Shown in pieces: positions 1-7,142 of a stretch of DNA of 10,042 bases; positions within the stretch are counted from its first letter, which is position 1; the number at the start of each line of letters is the position of its first letter. Both the position numbers and the translations under genes were made by a program. The DNA is from Endomicrobium sp. (GTDB taxonomy: Bacteria; Elusimicrobiota; Endomicrobiia; Endomicrobiales; Endomicrobiaceae), in NCBI GenBank assembly GCA_031278405.1, contig JAITKL010000047.1:1-10042 (forward strand), written 5' to 3'. Under the pieces are notes generated by a model. That model made no database searches. It had not been told where the DNA came from and was given only the letters and a program-made list of their open reading frames with translations.

Positions 1-82
1 TGAAGAAGGAATAAAGCTTGAGGAAGATGATAAAAGCAATTATTTTGTTGAAAATGAGTTTTTTATTTTAAAACCAAATTAA
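1..82 (+). CDS. 3' end of an unidentified protein gene (partial)
   Basis: Reading from base 2, the frame stays open for 26 codons and ends in TAA at 80-82. The peptide is acidic and ends YFVENEFFILKPN. The mix of Glu, Asp, Lys, Asn and aromatic residues resembles the other proteins here, and the other two forward frames contain early stops. Only the C-terminal tail is visible, so no family can be named. The last 20 bases overlap the 3' end of the convergent − strand gene. I see no hairpin terminator between the two. It could be a chance open frame, but the composition favours a real gene tail. Confidence 0.5.
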   Translation, partial: EEGIKLEEDDKSNYFVENEFFILKPN

Positions 83-632
83 TTGCAAAACAATCAATTC
101 CGCTATTTTTGCAAAAATCAGTCATATCCTCAATATTTTTGTAAGAATCGTCTATAAAAATAATTTGCTCAGGATTAAAATTAGTTTTTTCCAAAAACAA
201 GACTAATCCTGGTATTTTGTTATCATTAATATGTCCGCGAATAACTCCGTCAGTTATTGAAAATTTTGAATTTTCCTCTATAGAAAGAGAAATAGTATTA
301 AACCTAAACCCTTCTTCTTTAAGTTTTTCAGCTGTTGCACTTGTAGTTAAACAAAAAATAGGAATTTTTCTATATTTCATAAAATAAAAAAGATTATAGC
401 TCTTAGGGATAGCTTTTAATTGGATGTCCAAAAGAATGCCGTCGTCATCGGTAATGCATATTATGTTCTTTTGCGATTTGGACCGCGATACATGAGAGGT
501 TATACTTTTAATAGCTTTTTCCCAAGACGAGCTTTTTACTATTTCTATTTTTGGCGATTGTTTCGCTGCCGTGTAAGTTGCTAAGTTAATCATGATTGAA
601 AAACATAAAAATAAATACTTAACTAATTTCAT
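63..632 (-). CDS. Exported HAD-superfamily protein, DUF2608-like
   Basis: This encodes a protein of about 189 residues. The start was chosen at the ATG at 632-630: AAAGGAG at 645-639 lies 6 nt upstream of it but directly abuts the in-frame ATG at 638-636. The N-terminus (Lys-rich, then LFLCFSIMINLA, then TYTAAKQ) looks like a Sec signal peptide cut near the AAK, placing the protein in the periplasm or outside. HAD motifs follow, numbered from the 638 Met: motif I DDDGIL (64-69) with both Asp positions kept, motif II threonines in CLTTS (96-100), a candidate motif III Lys in KIPG (141), and motif IV IIFIDDSYKN (159-168). The spacing fits the DUF2608 group of HAD-like proteins, known from bacteria but without an assigned function. 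Only about 25 residues separate motifs I and II, so the cap region looks short. A phosphohydrolase activity is possible but unproven. The two TATAGT-like boxes upstream (reverse strand, 666-678) lack a clear -35. Confidence 0.75.
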   Translation of the reverse strand: MKLVKYLFLCFSIMINLATYTAAKQSPKIEIVKSSSWEKAIKSITSHVSRSKSQKNIICITDDDGILLDIQLKAIPKSYNLFYFMKYRKIPIFCLTTSATAEKLKEEGFRFNTISLSIEENSKFSITDGVIRGHINDNKIPGLVLFLEKTNFNPEQIIFIDDSYKNIEDMTDFCKNSGIDCFAINLVLK

Positions 633-638
633 AAACAT

Positions 639-645
639 CTCCTTT
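639..645 (-). promoter_or_regulatory. Ribosome binding site that decides the start of the HAD-like gene
   Basis: On the − strand this reads AAAGGAG. It touches the upstream ATG (638-636) with no spacer, too close for normal initiation, and sits 6 nt before the ATG at 632-630. The second ATG is therefore the better start. Confidence 0.6.
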
Positions 646-826
646 AGTTTTAATCGTTTATCTATACTATAAACTATAACAATACATAAATATTGATATG
701 TTAGATAACTAATAATAACTTTAATTTTAACAAATTAAATCTTAGTAAGCAATAATGTATTAAGAAACCGAGAATAAAACTTAGATTGCGCAACATAACT
801 TAATAGTTTTTTTTATCTTTAATTCA

Positions 827-855
827 TTGCTTTAATAGTCTGAAAATAATAAAAT
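827..855 (+). promoter_or_regulatory. Candidate sigma-70-type promoter for thrC-cinA
   Basis: TTGCTT at 827-832 and TAAAAT at 850-855 are separated by 17 bp, matching the -35 consensus in 3 of 6 positions and the -10 in 5 of 6. It would give a leader of about 40 nt before thrC. The surrounding 265 bp spacer (639-903) is very AT-rich, so chance matches are likely. Apart from the 8 bp palindrome TTGCGCAA at 786-793, I see nothing else definite in the spacer. Confidence 0.3.
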
Positions 856-903
856 CAATACGTTAATATATTATATTATACATTTTGAAAAAGGATAAAT
901 GAA

Positions 904-1968
904 ATGATTCGCAAAGGTTTAATTGAAAAATATAGAAAATTCTTGCCAGTAAGCGATACTACTCCTATTATATCTCTTCATGAAGGAAATACATCGCTTA
1001 TAAAAGCTAGAAATCTTCCCCAAAAAATAGGGTTTAACGGTGAAATATATTTTAAATTTGAAGGTATGAACCCTACTGGCTCATTTAAAGACAGAGGAAT
1101 GACAATAGCTGTTTCAAAAGCTGTTGAGGCTGGAAGCAAAATAGTTATTTGTGCTTCAACGGGAAACACGTCTGCATCAGCAGCAGCTTACGCTGCAAGG
1201 GCAGGCATAAAATGCGTTGTTCTTATACCTGAGGGGAAAATAGCTTTGGGAAAACTGTCTCAAGCTGTTATGCACAGAGCTAAAGTTTTGGAAATAAATG
1301 GCAACTTTGACGACGCATTGAATTTTGCAAAAGAATTAAGTGGAAAATATCCTATAACTTTAGTAAATTCTGTTAATCCATACAGAATTGAAGGACAAAA
1401 GACAGCTGCATATGAAATATGCGAAAATTTAGGCGAAGCTCCTGATTATCAATTTATACCTGTTGGCAATGCTGGAAATATCACAGCGTATTGGAAAGGA
1501 TATAAAGATTATAATAAAGCAGAACCTTCTAAATATGCTCTCCCAAAAATGATGGGTTTTCAAGCAGCAGGTGCTGCCCCTATAGTTGAAGGGCATCCTG
1601 TAGCAAAACCTGAGACAATAGCGACTGCTATAAGAATAGGAAATCCTGCTTCTTGGAAGACAGCAGTAGAAGCAAGAGATGAATCAAACGGCGTTATAGA
1701 CAAAGTAACTGATGAAGAAATATTAGAAGCGTATAGAATTGCAGCAGCTACAGAAGGTATTTTTTGCGAGCCTGCCTCAGCATCGTCTATTGCTGGGCTT
1801 ATAAAATACGTTAAGCTGGGTTATTTCAAAAATAATAAACTTGGAAAAGCTGTATGCATACTTACAGGGCATGGTCTAAAAGATTCAGACACTGCTGTTT
1901 CTAATGCTGTAAAACCTAAAAAAGTTAAAGCAAATATGAAAGATATAATAGATGCCTTAGGGTTTTAA
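904..1968 (+). CDS. thrC: Threonine synthase
   Basis: This PLP enzyme converts O-phospho-L-homoserine and water to L-threonine and phosphate, the last step of threonine synthesis in the cytoplasm. The 354-residue protein is fold-type II. SFKDRG (60-65) carries Lys62, which should hold [12 protein letters not shown] (84-92) is the substrate and phosphate loop, GNAGN (188-192) is the glycine-rich loop for the PLP phosphate, and LTGHGLKD (320-327) is the typical C-terminal motif. The length fits the short bacterial ThrC class, which lacks the long N-terminal extension of the plant and E. coli-type enzymes. AAAAGGA at 889-895 lies 8 nt before the ATG, supporting this start. cinA begins 4 bp after the stop, so the two are probably co-transcribed. 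Homoserine kinase and dehydrogenase genes are not in the window, and no leader peptide or attenuator is visible. Confidence 0.95.
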   Translation: MIRKGLIEKYRKFLPVSDTTPIISLHEGNTSLIKARNLPQKIGFNGEIYFKFEGMNPTGSFKDRGMTIAVSKAVEAGSKIVICASTGNTSASAAAYAARAGIKCVVLIPEGKIALGKLSQAVMHRAKVLEINGNFDDALNFAKELSGKYPITLVNSVNPYRIEGQKTAAYEICENLGEAPDYQFIPVGNAGNITAYWKGYKDYNKAEPSKYALPKMMGFQAAGAAPIVEGHPVAKPETIATAIRIGNPASWKTAVEARDESNGVIDKVTDEEILEAYRIAAATEGIFCEPASASSIAGLIKYVKLGYFKNNKLGKAVCILTGHGLKDSDTAVSNAVKPKKVKANMKDIIDALGF

Positions 1969-1972
1969 TTTT

Positions 1973-3253
1973 GTGAAAATAGAACTTATTTGCACAGGAA
2001 GTGAACTTCTTTCTGGAAAGCTTAATACAAATGCAGCTTATATAGGCTCAAGATTATTTAACATAGGTATTGAGTTATCCTGTATTACTGACATAGGCGA
2101 TAAAAAACAAGATTTAGTAAAGCATTTTAACATTGCTTTTTCAAGAAGTAATATAATAGTTGTAACAGGAGGACTTGGTCCGACTTTTGATGATATAACT
2201 GTTGAAACTGCAGCTGAATGCTTGAATCTTCCAATTTATTCTGACGAGAGAGTTCTAAAGTCTATACAAGAATACTTTGCTAAAAAATCAATTTCAAAAA
2301 TACCAAAAATCAATGAAAGGCAGGGTAATATACTTAGCGGTGCTAAAGTTTTGGAAAATCGTTTAGGTACAGCCCCGGGACAAATGTTGCATTTTGAATT
2401 TAAGAGTGATGGAAAAAAGTATCGCAAAACTCTGTTTTTGCTTCCTGGACCTCTAAGAGAAATGAAGCCGATATTTGAAGAAAACGTTGAACCGTTTTTA
2501 AAAAGTTATTCTTCGGGTATAAGGAAAAATGTTTCCTTACGTGTGTTTGGTTTATCAGAATCTGCAATTGCCGAAGCAATAAAACCTATTATTAAGGAAG
2601 CTAAATTTGGAGATTTGCAAGCTGTGGATTTTGGTATTTTGGCAAGCGACTCTATAGTAGATATAAAATTTACAGTTTCAGGCAGCGACGAGTTTGCTGT
2701 AGACAACTCAATAAAGAATTTAAATTTAAGATTTGGAGAAGTTTTAAAAGATAATATTTTTGGATATAACGATGATACTCTTGCGTCTGTAGTCGGAAAG
2801 TTTCTTATTCAAAAGAAAAAAACTGTTTCTTTCGCAGAGTCTTGCACCGGAGGGAAAATAGCGTCGGCTATTACAGATATTGCAGGTAGTTCTTTGTACT
2901 TTAAAAGCTCTGTAGTAACTTATTCCAATGAGTCCAAACTTAAAATTCTAGATGTAAAAGAAGAAACTTTGAAGGAATTTGGGGCGGTAAGCGAAGAGAC
3001 TGCAAAAGAAATGGCTAGAGGTATTTTGAATCTTTCAGGAAGCGATTATGCTTTTTCTGTTACCGGTATTGCGGGACCTGGCGGAGGTTCAAAAGACAAG
3101 CCAGTTGGGTTAGTTTGCGTTGGTTTTGCCGACAATAAAAAAACTGAAAGTTTCAAATTCAATTTTGTCGGAACACGAAAAGATATAAGGGATAAAATAG
3201 TCAATACAGTTTTGGATTGCTTGAGAAAAAAATTGATTAAAAAAACAGTCTAA
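1973..3253 (+). CDS. cinA: CinA family protein (MoCF-like domain plus NMN deamidase domain)
   Basis: A full-length two-domain CinA of 426 residues. The N-terminal MoaB/MoCF-like domain (about 1-170) opens with the family signature ICTGSELLSG (6-15) and has TGGLGPTFDD (65-74). In studied homologues this domain acts as an ADP-ribose pyrophosphatase. A linker with a small alpha/beta region follows (about 175-265). The C-terminal PncC-type domain (about 270-420) carries AESCTGG (288-294) and VTGIAGPGGG (363-372); this domain deamidates NMN to nicotinate mononucleotide for NAD recycling. Ser290 and the Thr and Gly residues near it correspond to the active site. Translation starts at GTG, 4 bp after the thrC stop, with no clear Shine-Dalgarno sequence, so it may rely on translational coupling. 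The competence link in the name comes from Gram-positive bacteria and should not be assumed here. Both domains look intact. Confidence 0.93.
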   Translation: MKIELICTGSELLSGKLNTNAAYIGSRLFNIGIELSCITDIGDKKQDLVKHFNIAFSRSNIIVVTGGLGPTFDDITVETAAECLNLPIYSDERVLKSIQEYFAKKSISKIPKINERQGNILSGAKVLENRLGTAPGQMLHFEFKSDGKKYRKTLFLLPGPLREMKPIFEENVEPFLKSYSSGIRKNVSLRVFGLSESAIAEAIKPIIKEAKFGDLQAVDFGILASDSIVDIKFTVSGSDEFAVDNSIKNLNLRFGEVLKDNIFGYNDDTLASVVGKFLIQKKKTVSFAESCTGGKIASAITDIAGSSLYFKSSVVTYSNESKLKILDVKEETLKEFGAVSEETAKEMARGILNLSGSDYAFSVTGIAGPGGGSKDKPVGLVCVGFADNKKTESFKFNFVGTRKDIRDKIVNTVLDCLRKKLIKKTV

Positions 3254-3303
3254 AAATGAAATAATCTCAAAGTTGATTCCTGTAGAAATAATCCGATTAT
3301 TGC

Positions 3304-3310
3304 AGAGGAG
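3304..3310 (+). promoter_or_regulatory. Ribosome binding site of the decayed gene
   Basis: AGAGGAG lies 5 nt before the ATG at 3316 (2 nt before the ATG at 3313). The spacing to the second ATG is ideal. A well-formed site in front of a signal-peptide-like sequence is a main reason to think a real gene once began here. Confidence 0.5.
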
Positions 3311-3315
3311 ATATG

Positions 3316-4042
3316 ATGAAAAAACATCGGCTTTTTTATTTTGTTTATTTTTCTATGCGGATTGGCAGATTGTTCTTTTGGACAAGCTGTCCAACAAGAA
3401 TTTTAACTAAACTTTGGAAGTTTTTAGATATTTTTATATGGTCGCATAATCAGACTTATATAAGCAAAATTGGACTGGCAAAGAAATATATTCGAGAGCA
3501 TGGTATGGTAGACTAAATACATCTGCTATCAGAGACAGTGAAAGAGTATTACGGGTAAATAGTTTCTAACGATTCAAACTCCATAAGTTTGGATACAATA
3601 AGAATTTAATTCGGTATATACGTATAAAATATTTAATATTTAAAAATTTACAGCCGTACAATTCTTTTTATATTTTATCGCAGAATAATATTTTGGGATT
3701 TGGTAAAATACGTAGAAATCTGCTGATTTGAATCTACGCTTATAAATAGCTCAGTGAATACTTTAAAAGTTAGAGCAGGAGCTGCATTTAAACAAATTTT
3801 TAATTCTAAGAAAGATGTTGAAAGAGATTTCGGCAGCAAATCGGTTATAAATTATATTTTCGTGTTTCGTCAAAACACAAGATTTACTTCCATGCGAAGA
3901 TATTTTATTGGGAAACAGAGGCTTATGACAGAAATTAGGATATATAGTTTTCAAGGATTGTAGCTCATAGCTTGGATTTAATGATGTTGAAAGGATGTTC
4001 TGTATAGCTTTAGGATTTTCTTTCAATATGTTTCAAAAGTAA
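3316..4042 (+). pseudogene. Decayed gene for a probable outer-membrane beta-barrel protein
   Basis: No frame is open across these 727 bp, yet protein-like pieces line up in order across all three frames. The start MKKHRLFYFVYF (3316-3351) continues one base on, after the T5 tract at 3348-3352, as LCGLADCSFGQAVQQEF (3353-3403), together a plausible signal peptide. Further pieces are NWTGKEIYSRAWYG within 3450-3566, NTLKVRAGAAFKQIF within 3727-3842, YKLYFRVSSKHKIYFHAKIF within 3843-3935, and ERMFCIALGFSFNMFQK ending at TAA 4040-4042. The alternating polar/hydrophobic pattern, Gly-aromatic content and aromatic-rich C-terminus resemble a membrane beta-barrel, perhaps like an autotransporter barrel, but I cannot name the family. 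At least four frame changes and several in-frame stops (3404, 3408, 3447, 3567, 3936) separate the pieces. The 67- and 69-codon open frames here are fragments, not genes. Sequencing error cannot explain so many lesions. Confidence 0.6.
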
Positions 4043-4050
4043 ATGATTAT

Positions 4051-4056
4051 AAGGGA
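4051..4056 (+). promoter_or_regulatory. Ribosome binding site that decides the lepA start
   Basis: AAGGGA sits 8 nt before the ATG at 4065 and 5 nt before an in-frame TTG at 4062. ATG is the stronger codon, and starting there gives the usual short LepA N-terminus (MSNIRNFCIIAHIDHGKST). Confidence 0.5.
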
Positions 4057-4064
4057 AAATATTG

Positions 4065-5852
4065 ATGTCTAACATAAGGAATTTTTGCATTATAGCTCAT
4101 ATTGATCACGGAAAAAGTACTCTTGCTGACAGACTTCTTGAATATACTGGCACAATTTCAAAAAGAGAAATGAGAGACCAAATACTTGATGGTATGGAGC
4201 TTGAAAGGGAAAGAGGAATAACAATAAAAGCTAAAGCCGTAAGAATGAATTATACAGATAAGAGCGGTCAAACTTATGTTTTAAATTTGATAGACACACC
4301 AGGTCATGTTGATTTTACGTATGAAGTTTCAAGAGCATTGGTAGCTTGCGAAGGTGCGATTTTAGTGATAGACGCTACTCAAGGCGTTGAAGCTCAAACG
4401 CTTGCAAATACCATTCTTGCTAAGAATGCTAATTTAAAAATTGTTCCTGTTATAAACAAAATAGATTTACCCACCGCCGATGTTGAGAGTGCATACGAGC
4501 AAATGAAAGAAGGTCTTGGCGTAAATGCTGAACCAATTCTCGCAAGCGCTAAGGAAGGTATAGGAATAAATGAAATAGTTGATTCTGTTATTGCAAACAT
4601 TCCGCCAGCAAAAATTATAAATGACGAATCTTTGTCGGCTTTAATTTTTGATTCTTTTTACGAATCTTACAGGGGCGTTATAGTTATAATAAGAGTCTTT
4701 GACGGCAAAATACGCAAAGGGATGAAGGTTCGTTTTATGGCTTCTGGAGTTGAACATGAAGTTCTTGAAGTTGGGCATATGAAAATAAAAATGATAGAGG
4801 CATCAGAACTTTCTTCAGGCGAGGTGGGATATGTAGTTGCTGGCATAAAAGATATTAGGGATATAAAAATTGGCGACACTATAACTGATAGTTCAAATCC
4901 AACAAAACACACTTACGAGGGATATAAAGAAATAAATCCGTTTGTTTTTGCGGGTCTTTATCCAAACAACACTTCCGAATACGACAGTTTGAAGACTGCT
5001 TTGGAAAAGCTCAAACTTTCAGATGCTTCGCTTGTATATTTTCCTGAAACGTCTGTGGCTTTAGGATTTGGCTTTAGATGCGGATTTTTAGGTTCTTTGC
5101 ATTTGGAAATAATTAAAGAAAGACTTGAAAGAGAGTTTGATTTAAGCCTTTTGATTACGGCACCAAATGTTGTTTATAAGGTGAAAACAAAAGGTAAATA
5201 TGTTACTATAGACAATCCTTCCAAATTTCCAATTAATGCCGATATTGAAGAAATTTGGGAGCCGTATGTTGAAGCTACCATTATTTGTCCTGTTGAATAT
5301 TTAGGAGCTATGCTTGACCTATGTCAGAAGAGAAGAGGAAAACAGACTTCAATGAAGTATATGAATGTTAAAATAACTCTTTTGAAATATCATATGCCAC
5401 TCGGGGAAATAATAGTTGGTTTTTACGATGCGTTGAAATCAGCTTCAAAAGGATACGCTTCTTTTGATTATGAACATATAGAACCGCAACTTGGGGATTT
5501 AGTCAAACTAGAGATTGTGATAAATTCAGAAGTTGTGGATGCTTTTACAGTTATTACGCATAAGGATAAAGCTCAAACTTCTGCTCATTATCTTGCTGAG
5601 AAATTAAAAGGCATTATCCCAAAGCATATGTTTGAAATACCTATACAGGCAAAAGTAAACAATAAAGTAATTGCCAGAGAAACAATATCGGCTATGCGTA
5701 AAGACGTTCTTGCAAAATGTTATGGTGGTGATATAACCAGAAAGCGTAAGCTACTTGAAAAGCAAAAAGAAGGCAAACGTAAAATGAGACAGTTTGGCAG
5801 AGTAGAAATTCCGTCAGAAGCTTTTGTGGCTGTTCTTAAAATAGATGAATAA
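4065..5852 (+). CDS. lepA: Elongation factor 4 (LepA) ribosomal GTPase
   Basis: LepA/EF4 binds the ribosome and uses GTP. It has been described as a back-translocase and as a factor in initiation or 30S assembly, so its exact role is debated. The 595-residue length is typical. G-domain motifs are complete: G1 AHIDHGKST (11-19), the switch I threonine in RGIT (50-53), G3 DTPGH (77-81) with catalytic His81, G4 NKID (131-134) and G5 SAK (161-163). EF-G-like domains II, III and V follow. The LepA-specific C-terminal domain is marked by YGGDITRKRKLL from 553 and RQFGRVEIP near 575-583; EF-G domain IV is absent, as expected. The start is ATG 4065, chosen by the ribosome binding site; TTG 4062 would add one residue. 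It follows the decayed locus and is followed 48 bp later by lepB, a pairing also known in E. coli. Confidence 0.97.
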   Translation: MSNIRNFCIIAHIDHGKSTLADRLLEYTGTISKREMRDQILDGMELERERGITIKAKAVRMNYTDKSGQTYVLNLIDTPGHVDFTYEVSRALVACEGAILVIDATQGVEAQTLANTILAKNANLKIVPVINKIDLPTADVESAYEQMKEGLGVNAEPILASAKEGIGINEIVDSVIANIPPAKIINDESLSALIFDSFYESYRGVIVIIRVFDGKIRKGMKVRFMASGVEHEVLEVGHMKIKMIEASELSSGEVGYVVAGIKDIRDIKIGDTITDSSNPTKHTYEGYKEINPFVFAGLYPNNTSEYDSLKTALEKLKLSDASLVYFPETSVALGFGFRCGFLGSLHLEIIKERLEREFDLSLLITAPNVVYKVKTKGKYVTIDNPSKFPINADIEEIWEPYVEATIICPVEYLGAMLDLCQKRRGKQTSMKYMNVKITLLKYHMPLGEIIVGFYDALKSASKGYASFDYEHIEPQLGDLVKLEIVINSEVVDAFTVITHKDKAQTSAHYLAEKLKGIIPKHMFEIPIQAKVNNKVIARETISAMRKDVLAKCYGGDITRKRKLLEKQKEGKRKMRQFGRVEIPSEAFVAVLKIDE

Positions 5853-5900
5853 TTAAATTAATTAAATATAATATGATAATATGAAAAAGAGGCAAATATT

Positions 5901-6677
5901 ATGGAATTAAAACTTTTTATTGCAGGAGGTATTGTTTTTGCAATAGCAATATCAATGCAGATTTTTAAAAAATGTTTTAAAACGCAGACTTCTAAAAAAT
6001 TGTTTCGAAACGTTTATTCATGGGCTGATACTATTTGGACTTCTTTGATAATAGCGTCGTTTATTATGTTCTTTTTTATTCAGGCTTTTAAAATCCCGTC
6101 GGGAAGCATGAGAAACACTCTTCTTGAAGGAGATCATCTCTTTGTTAACAAATGTTTTTATGGTTTTAGAATACCGTTTAAATGCGTTGGAAAGCGTTAT
6201 GCCGCTTTGAGGAAGATAGAAAGAGGCGATATTGTTGTTTTTCAATGTCCTCCTGAGGCATTGACGACTACCGAAAGAAAACATGGAGTTAAGAAAGATT
6301 TCATAAAAAGGTGCGTTGGTGTTGCTGGTGATAAGGTTGAAATAAGAGATAAAAAACTTTACTTGAACGATGTTTTCATAAAAGAAGTTTATGTAGCTTA
6401 TAATGACGACTCTATTTTTGAAAGTTTTAGATTGTTTAAAAACGAAGGAGATTATCAGAAAGCTTGGGAAAAAGGAAATTTTACATCCATTTCGCCTGTT
6501 TTTATAAGAGATAATTTTGGTCCTGTTATTGTGCCCGAAGGCTGTTATATGATGATGGGTGATAATAGAGATTTTTCTTTTGACTCGCGTTTCTGGGGAC
6601 CATTGCCTGACGAGTATGTAAAAGGAAAAGCTTTGTTTTTGTACTGGCCTGTAACGCGTTGGAGGTTTATATCATGA
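5901..6677 (+). CDS. lepB: Signal peptidase I
   Basis: This membrane-bound Ser-Lys protease removes signal peptides from Sec and Tat substrates on the outer face of the inner membrane. In the 258 residues I see two membrane segments (about 5-22 and 44-62), then box B PSGSM (66-70) with nucleophile Ser69 and TLLEGD (73-78). Box C is RGDIVVF (109-115) and box D is KRCVGVAGD (136-144) with general-base Lys136. Box E is MGDNRDFSFDSRFWG (219-233). About 75 residues separate boxes D and E, including a charged stretch (about 169-195). In box E the usual Asn-Ser after GDNRD is Phe-Ser; catalytic residues are intact. AAAGAGG at 5886-5892 lies 8 nt before the ATG. An exact TATAAT at 5867-5872 lies in the lepA-lepB gap but lacks a -35 partner. 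The 3' end overlaps the next gene by 4 bp (ATGA). Confidence 0.95.
   Translation: MELKLFIAGGIVFAIAISMQIFKKCFKTQTSKKLFRNVYSWADTIWTSLIIASFIMFFFIQAFKIPSGSMRNTLLEGDHLFVNKCFYGFRIPFKCVGKRYAALRKIERGDIVVFQCPPEALTTTERKHGVKKDFIKRCVGVAGDKVEIRDKKLYLNDVFIKEVYVAYNDDSIFESFRLFKNEGDYQKAWEKGNFTSISPVFIRDNFGPVIVPEGCYMMMGDNRDFSFDSRFWGPLPDEYVKGKALFLYWPVTRWRFIS
6661..6665 (+). promoter_or_regulatory. Ribosome binding site of the nfeD-like gene, inside lepB
   Basis: GGAGG within the last codons of lepB lies 8 nt before the ATG at 6674. It supports that start over an in-frame TTG at 6659, which lies upstream of the GGAGG. Confidence 0.65.
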
Positions 6678-7093
6678 CATGGATTGTATGGCTTACGATT
6701 ACGGGAGTTCTTGTAATTTGCGAAATAGCAACTTCGTCTATTTTCTTTTGCTTGTGTCTTTCTATTGGTTCTCTTTTTGCTGCAGAAGCGTCTTATCTTT
6801 TCAATTCACATTGGATTGAAATTATGGTTTTCATTATAGTTTCAATTTTATCTTTATATTTTGTAGGACCTTTTTTTAAGAAAATGATAAAAAAGTCAAA
6901 AACTATAGAATCAAATGTTGACGCTCTTATAGAGGCTGAAGCTATTGTTACTAGTAAAATTACTCCTTTCAGTTCTGGTTTTGTGAAGGTTTCTGGAGAA
7001 ATTTGGAGAGCCGAATCTATCGTTGAAATTTTAGAAGGCGAGCCTGTAAAAATTAAAAGGATAAATGGCACCACTTTGACAGTTGAAAAGTAA
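6674..7093 (+). CDS. NfeD-type membrane protein (short form, NfeD1b-like)
   Basis: A 139-residue protein with three hydrophobic segments (about 3-19, 22-42 and 49-66). A basic stretch KKMIKKSK (69-76) follows, which should sit on the cytoplasmic side, and then a small OB-fold domain (about 82-139). The OB part shows the NfeD pattern: GFVKVSGEIWRAES (102-115), then EGEPVKIKRINGTTLTVEK. It lacks the N-terminal ClpP-like protease domain of long NfeD proteins. Short NfeD proteins are usually encoded next to SPFH/slipin genes and are thought to anchor or modulate the SPFH partner; E. coli ybbJ beside qmcA is an example. The same arrangement occurs here, with the SPFH gene 49 bp downstream. The start was set at ATG 6674 because GGAGG lies 8 nt upstream. 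Its ATG overlaps the lepB TGA, which suggests coupled translation with the peptidase. Confidence 0.88.
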   Translation: MTWIVWLTITGVLVICEIATSSIFFCLCLSIGSLFAAEASYLFNSHWIEIMVFIIVSILSLYFVGPFFKKMIKKSKTIESNVDALIEAEAIVTSKITPFSSGFVKVSGEIWRAESIVEILEGEPVKIKRINGTTLTVEK

Positions 7094-7142
7094 AGAAAAA
7101 TAATAGAATATATGAATGCTATTTTAGGGATGGGGGTGTAAG

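Noticed and set aside
786..793. Palindrome TTGCGCAA in the thrC upstream spacer
   Set aside because: A single 8 bp palindrome without a second copy or conserved context is not enough to call an operator.
3287..3301. AATAAT-CCG-ATTATT inverted repeat after cinA
   Set aside because: The stem is made only of A-T pairs with a 3-base loop and no T run, so it is too weak for a terminator; such repeats are expected by chance in AT-rich DNA.
3313..3516. 67-codon open frame that could be called a small gene
   Set aside because: Only its start looks like protein. After the T tract the sequence becomes unlike a real protein while another frame continues the signal peptide, so it is a fragment of the decayed gene.
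3754..3963. 69-codon open frame beginning at GTG
   Set aside because: It is an internal piece of the decayed gene. There is no ribosome binding site, and the better continuation after about 3842 is in another frame.
3763..4026. 87-codon − strand open frame opposite the decayed gene
   Set aside because: No ribosome binding site or recognisable motif, and the + strand has the ribosome binding site, the signal peptide and barrel-like pieces. It is best explained as an antisense shadow.
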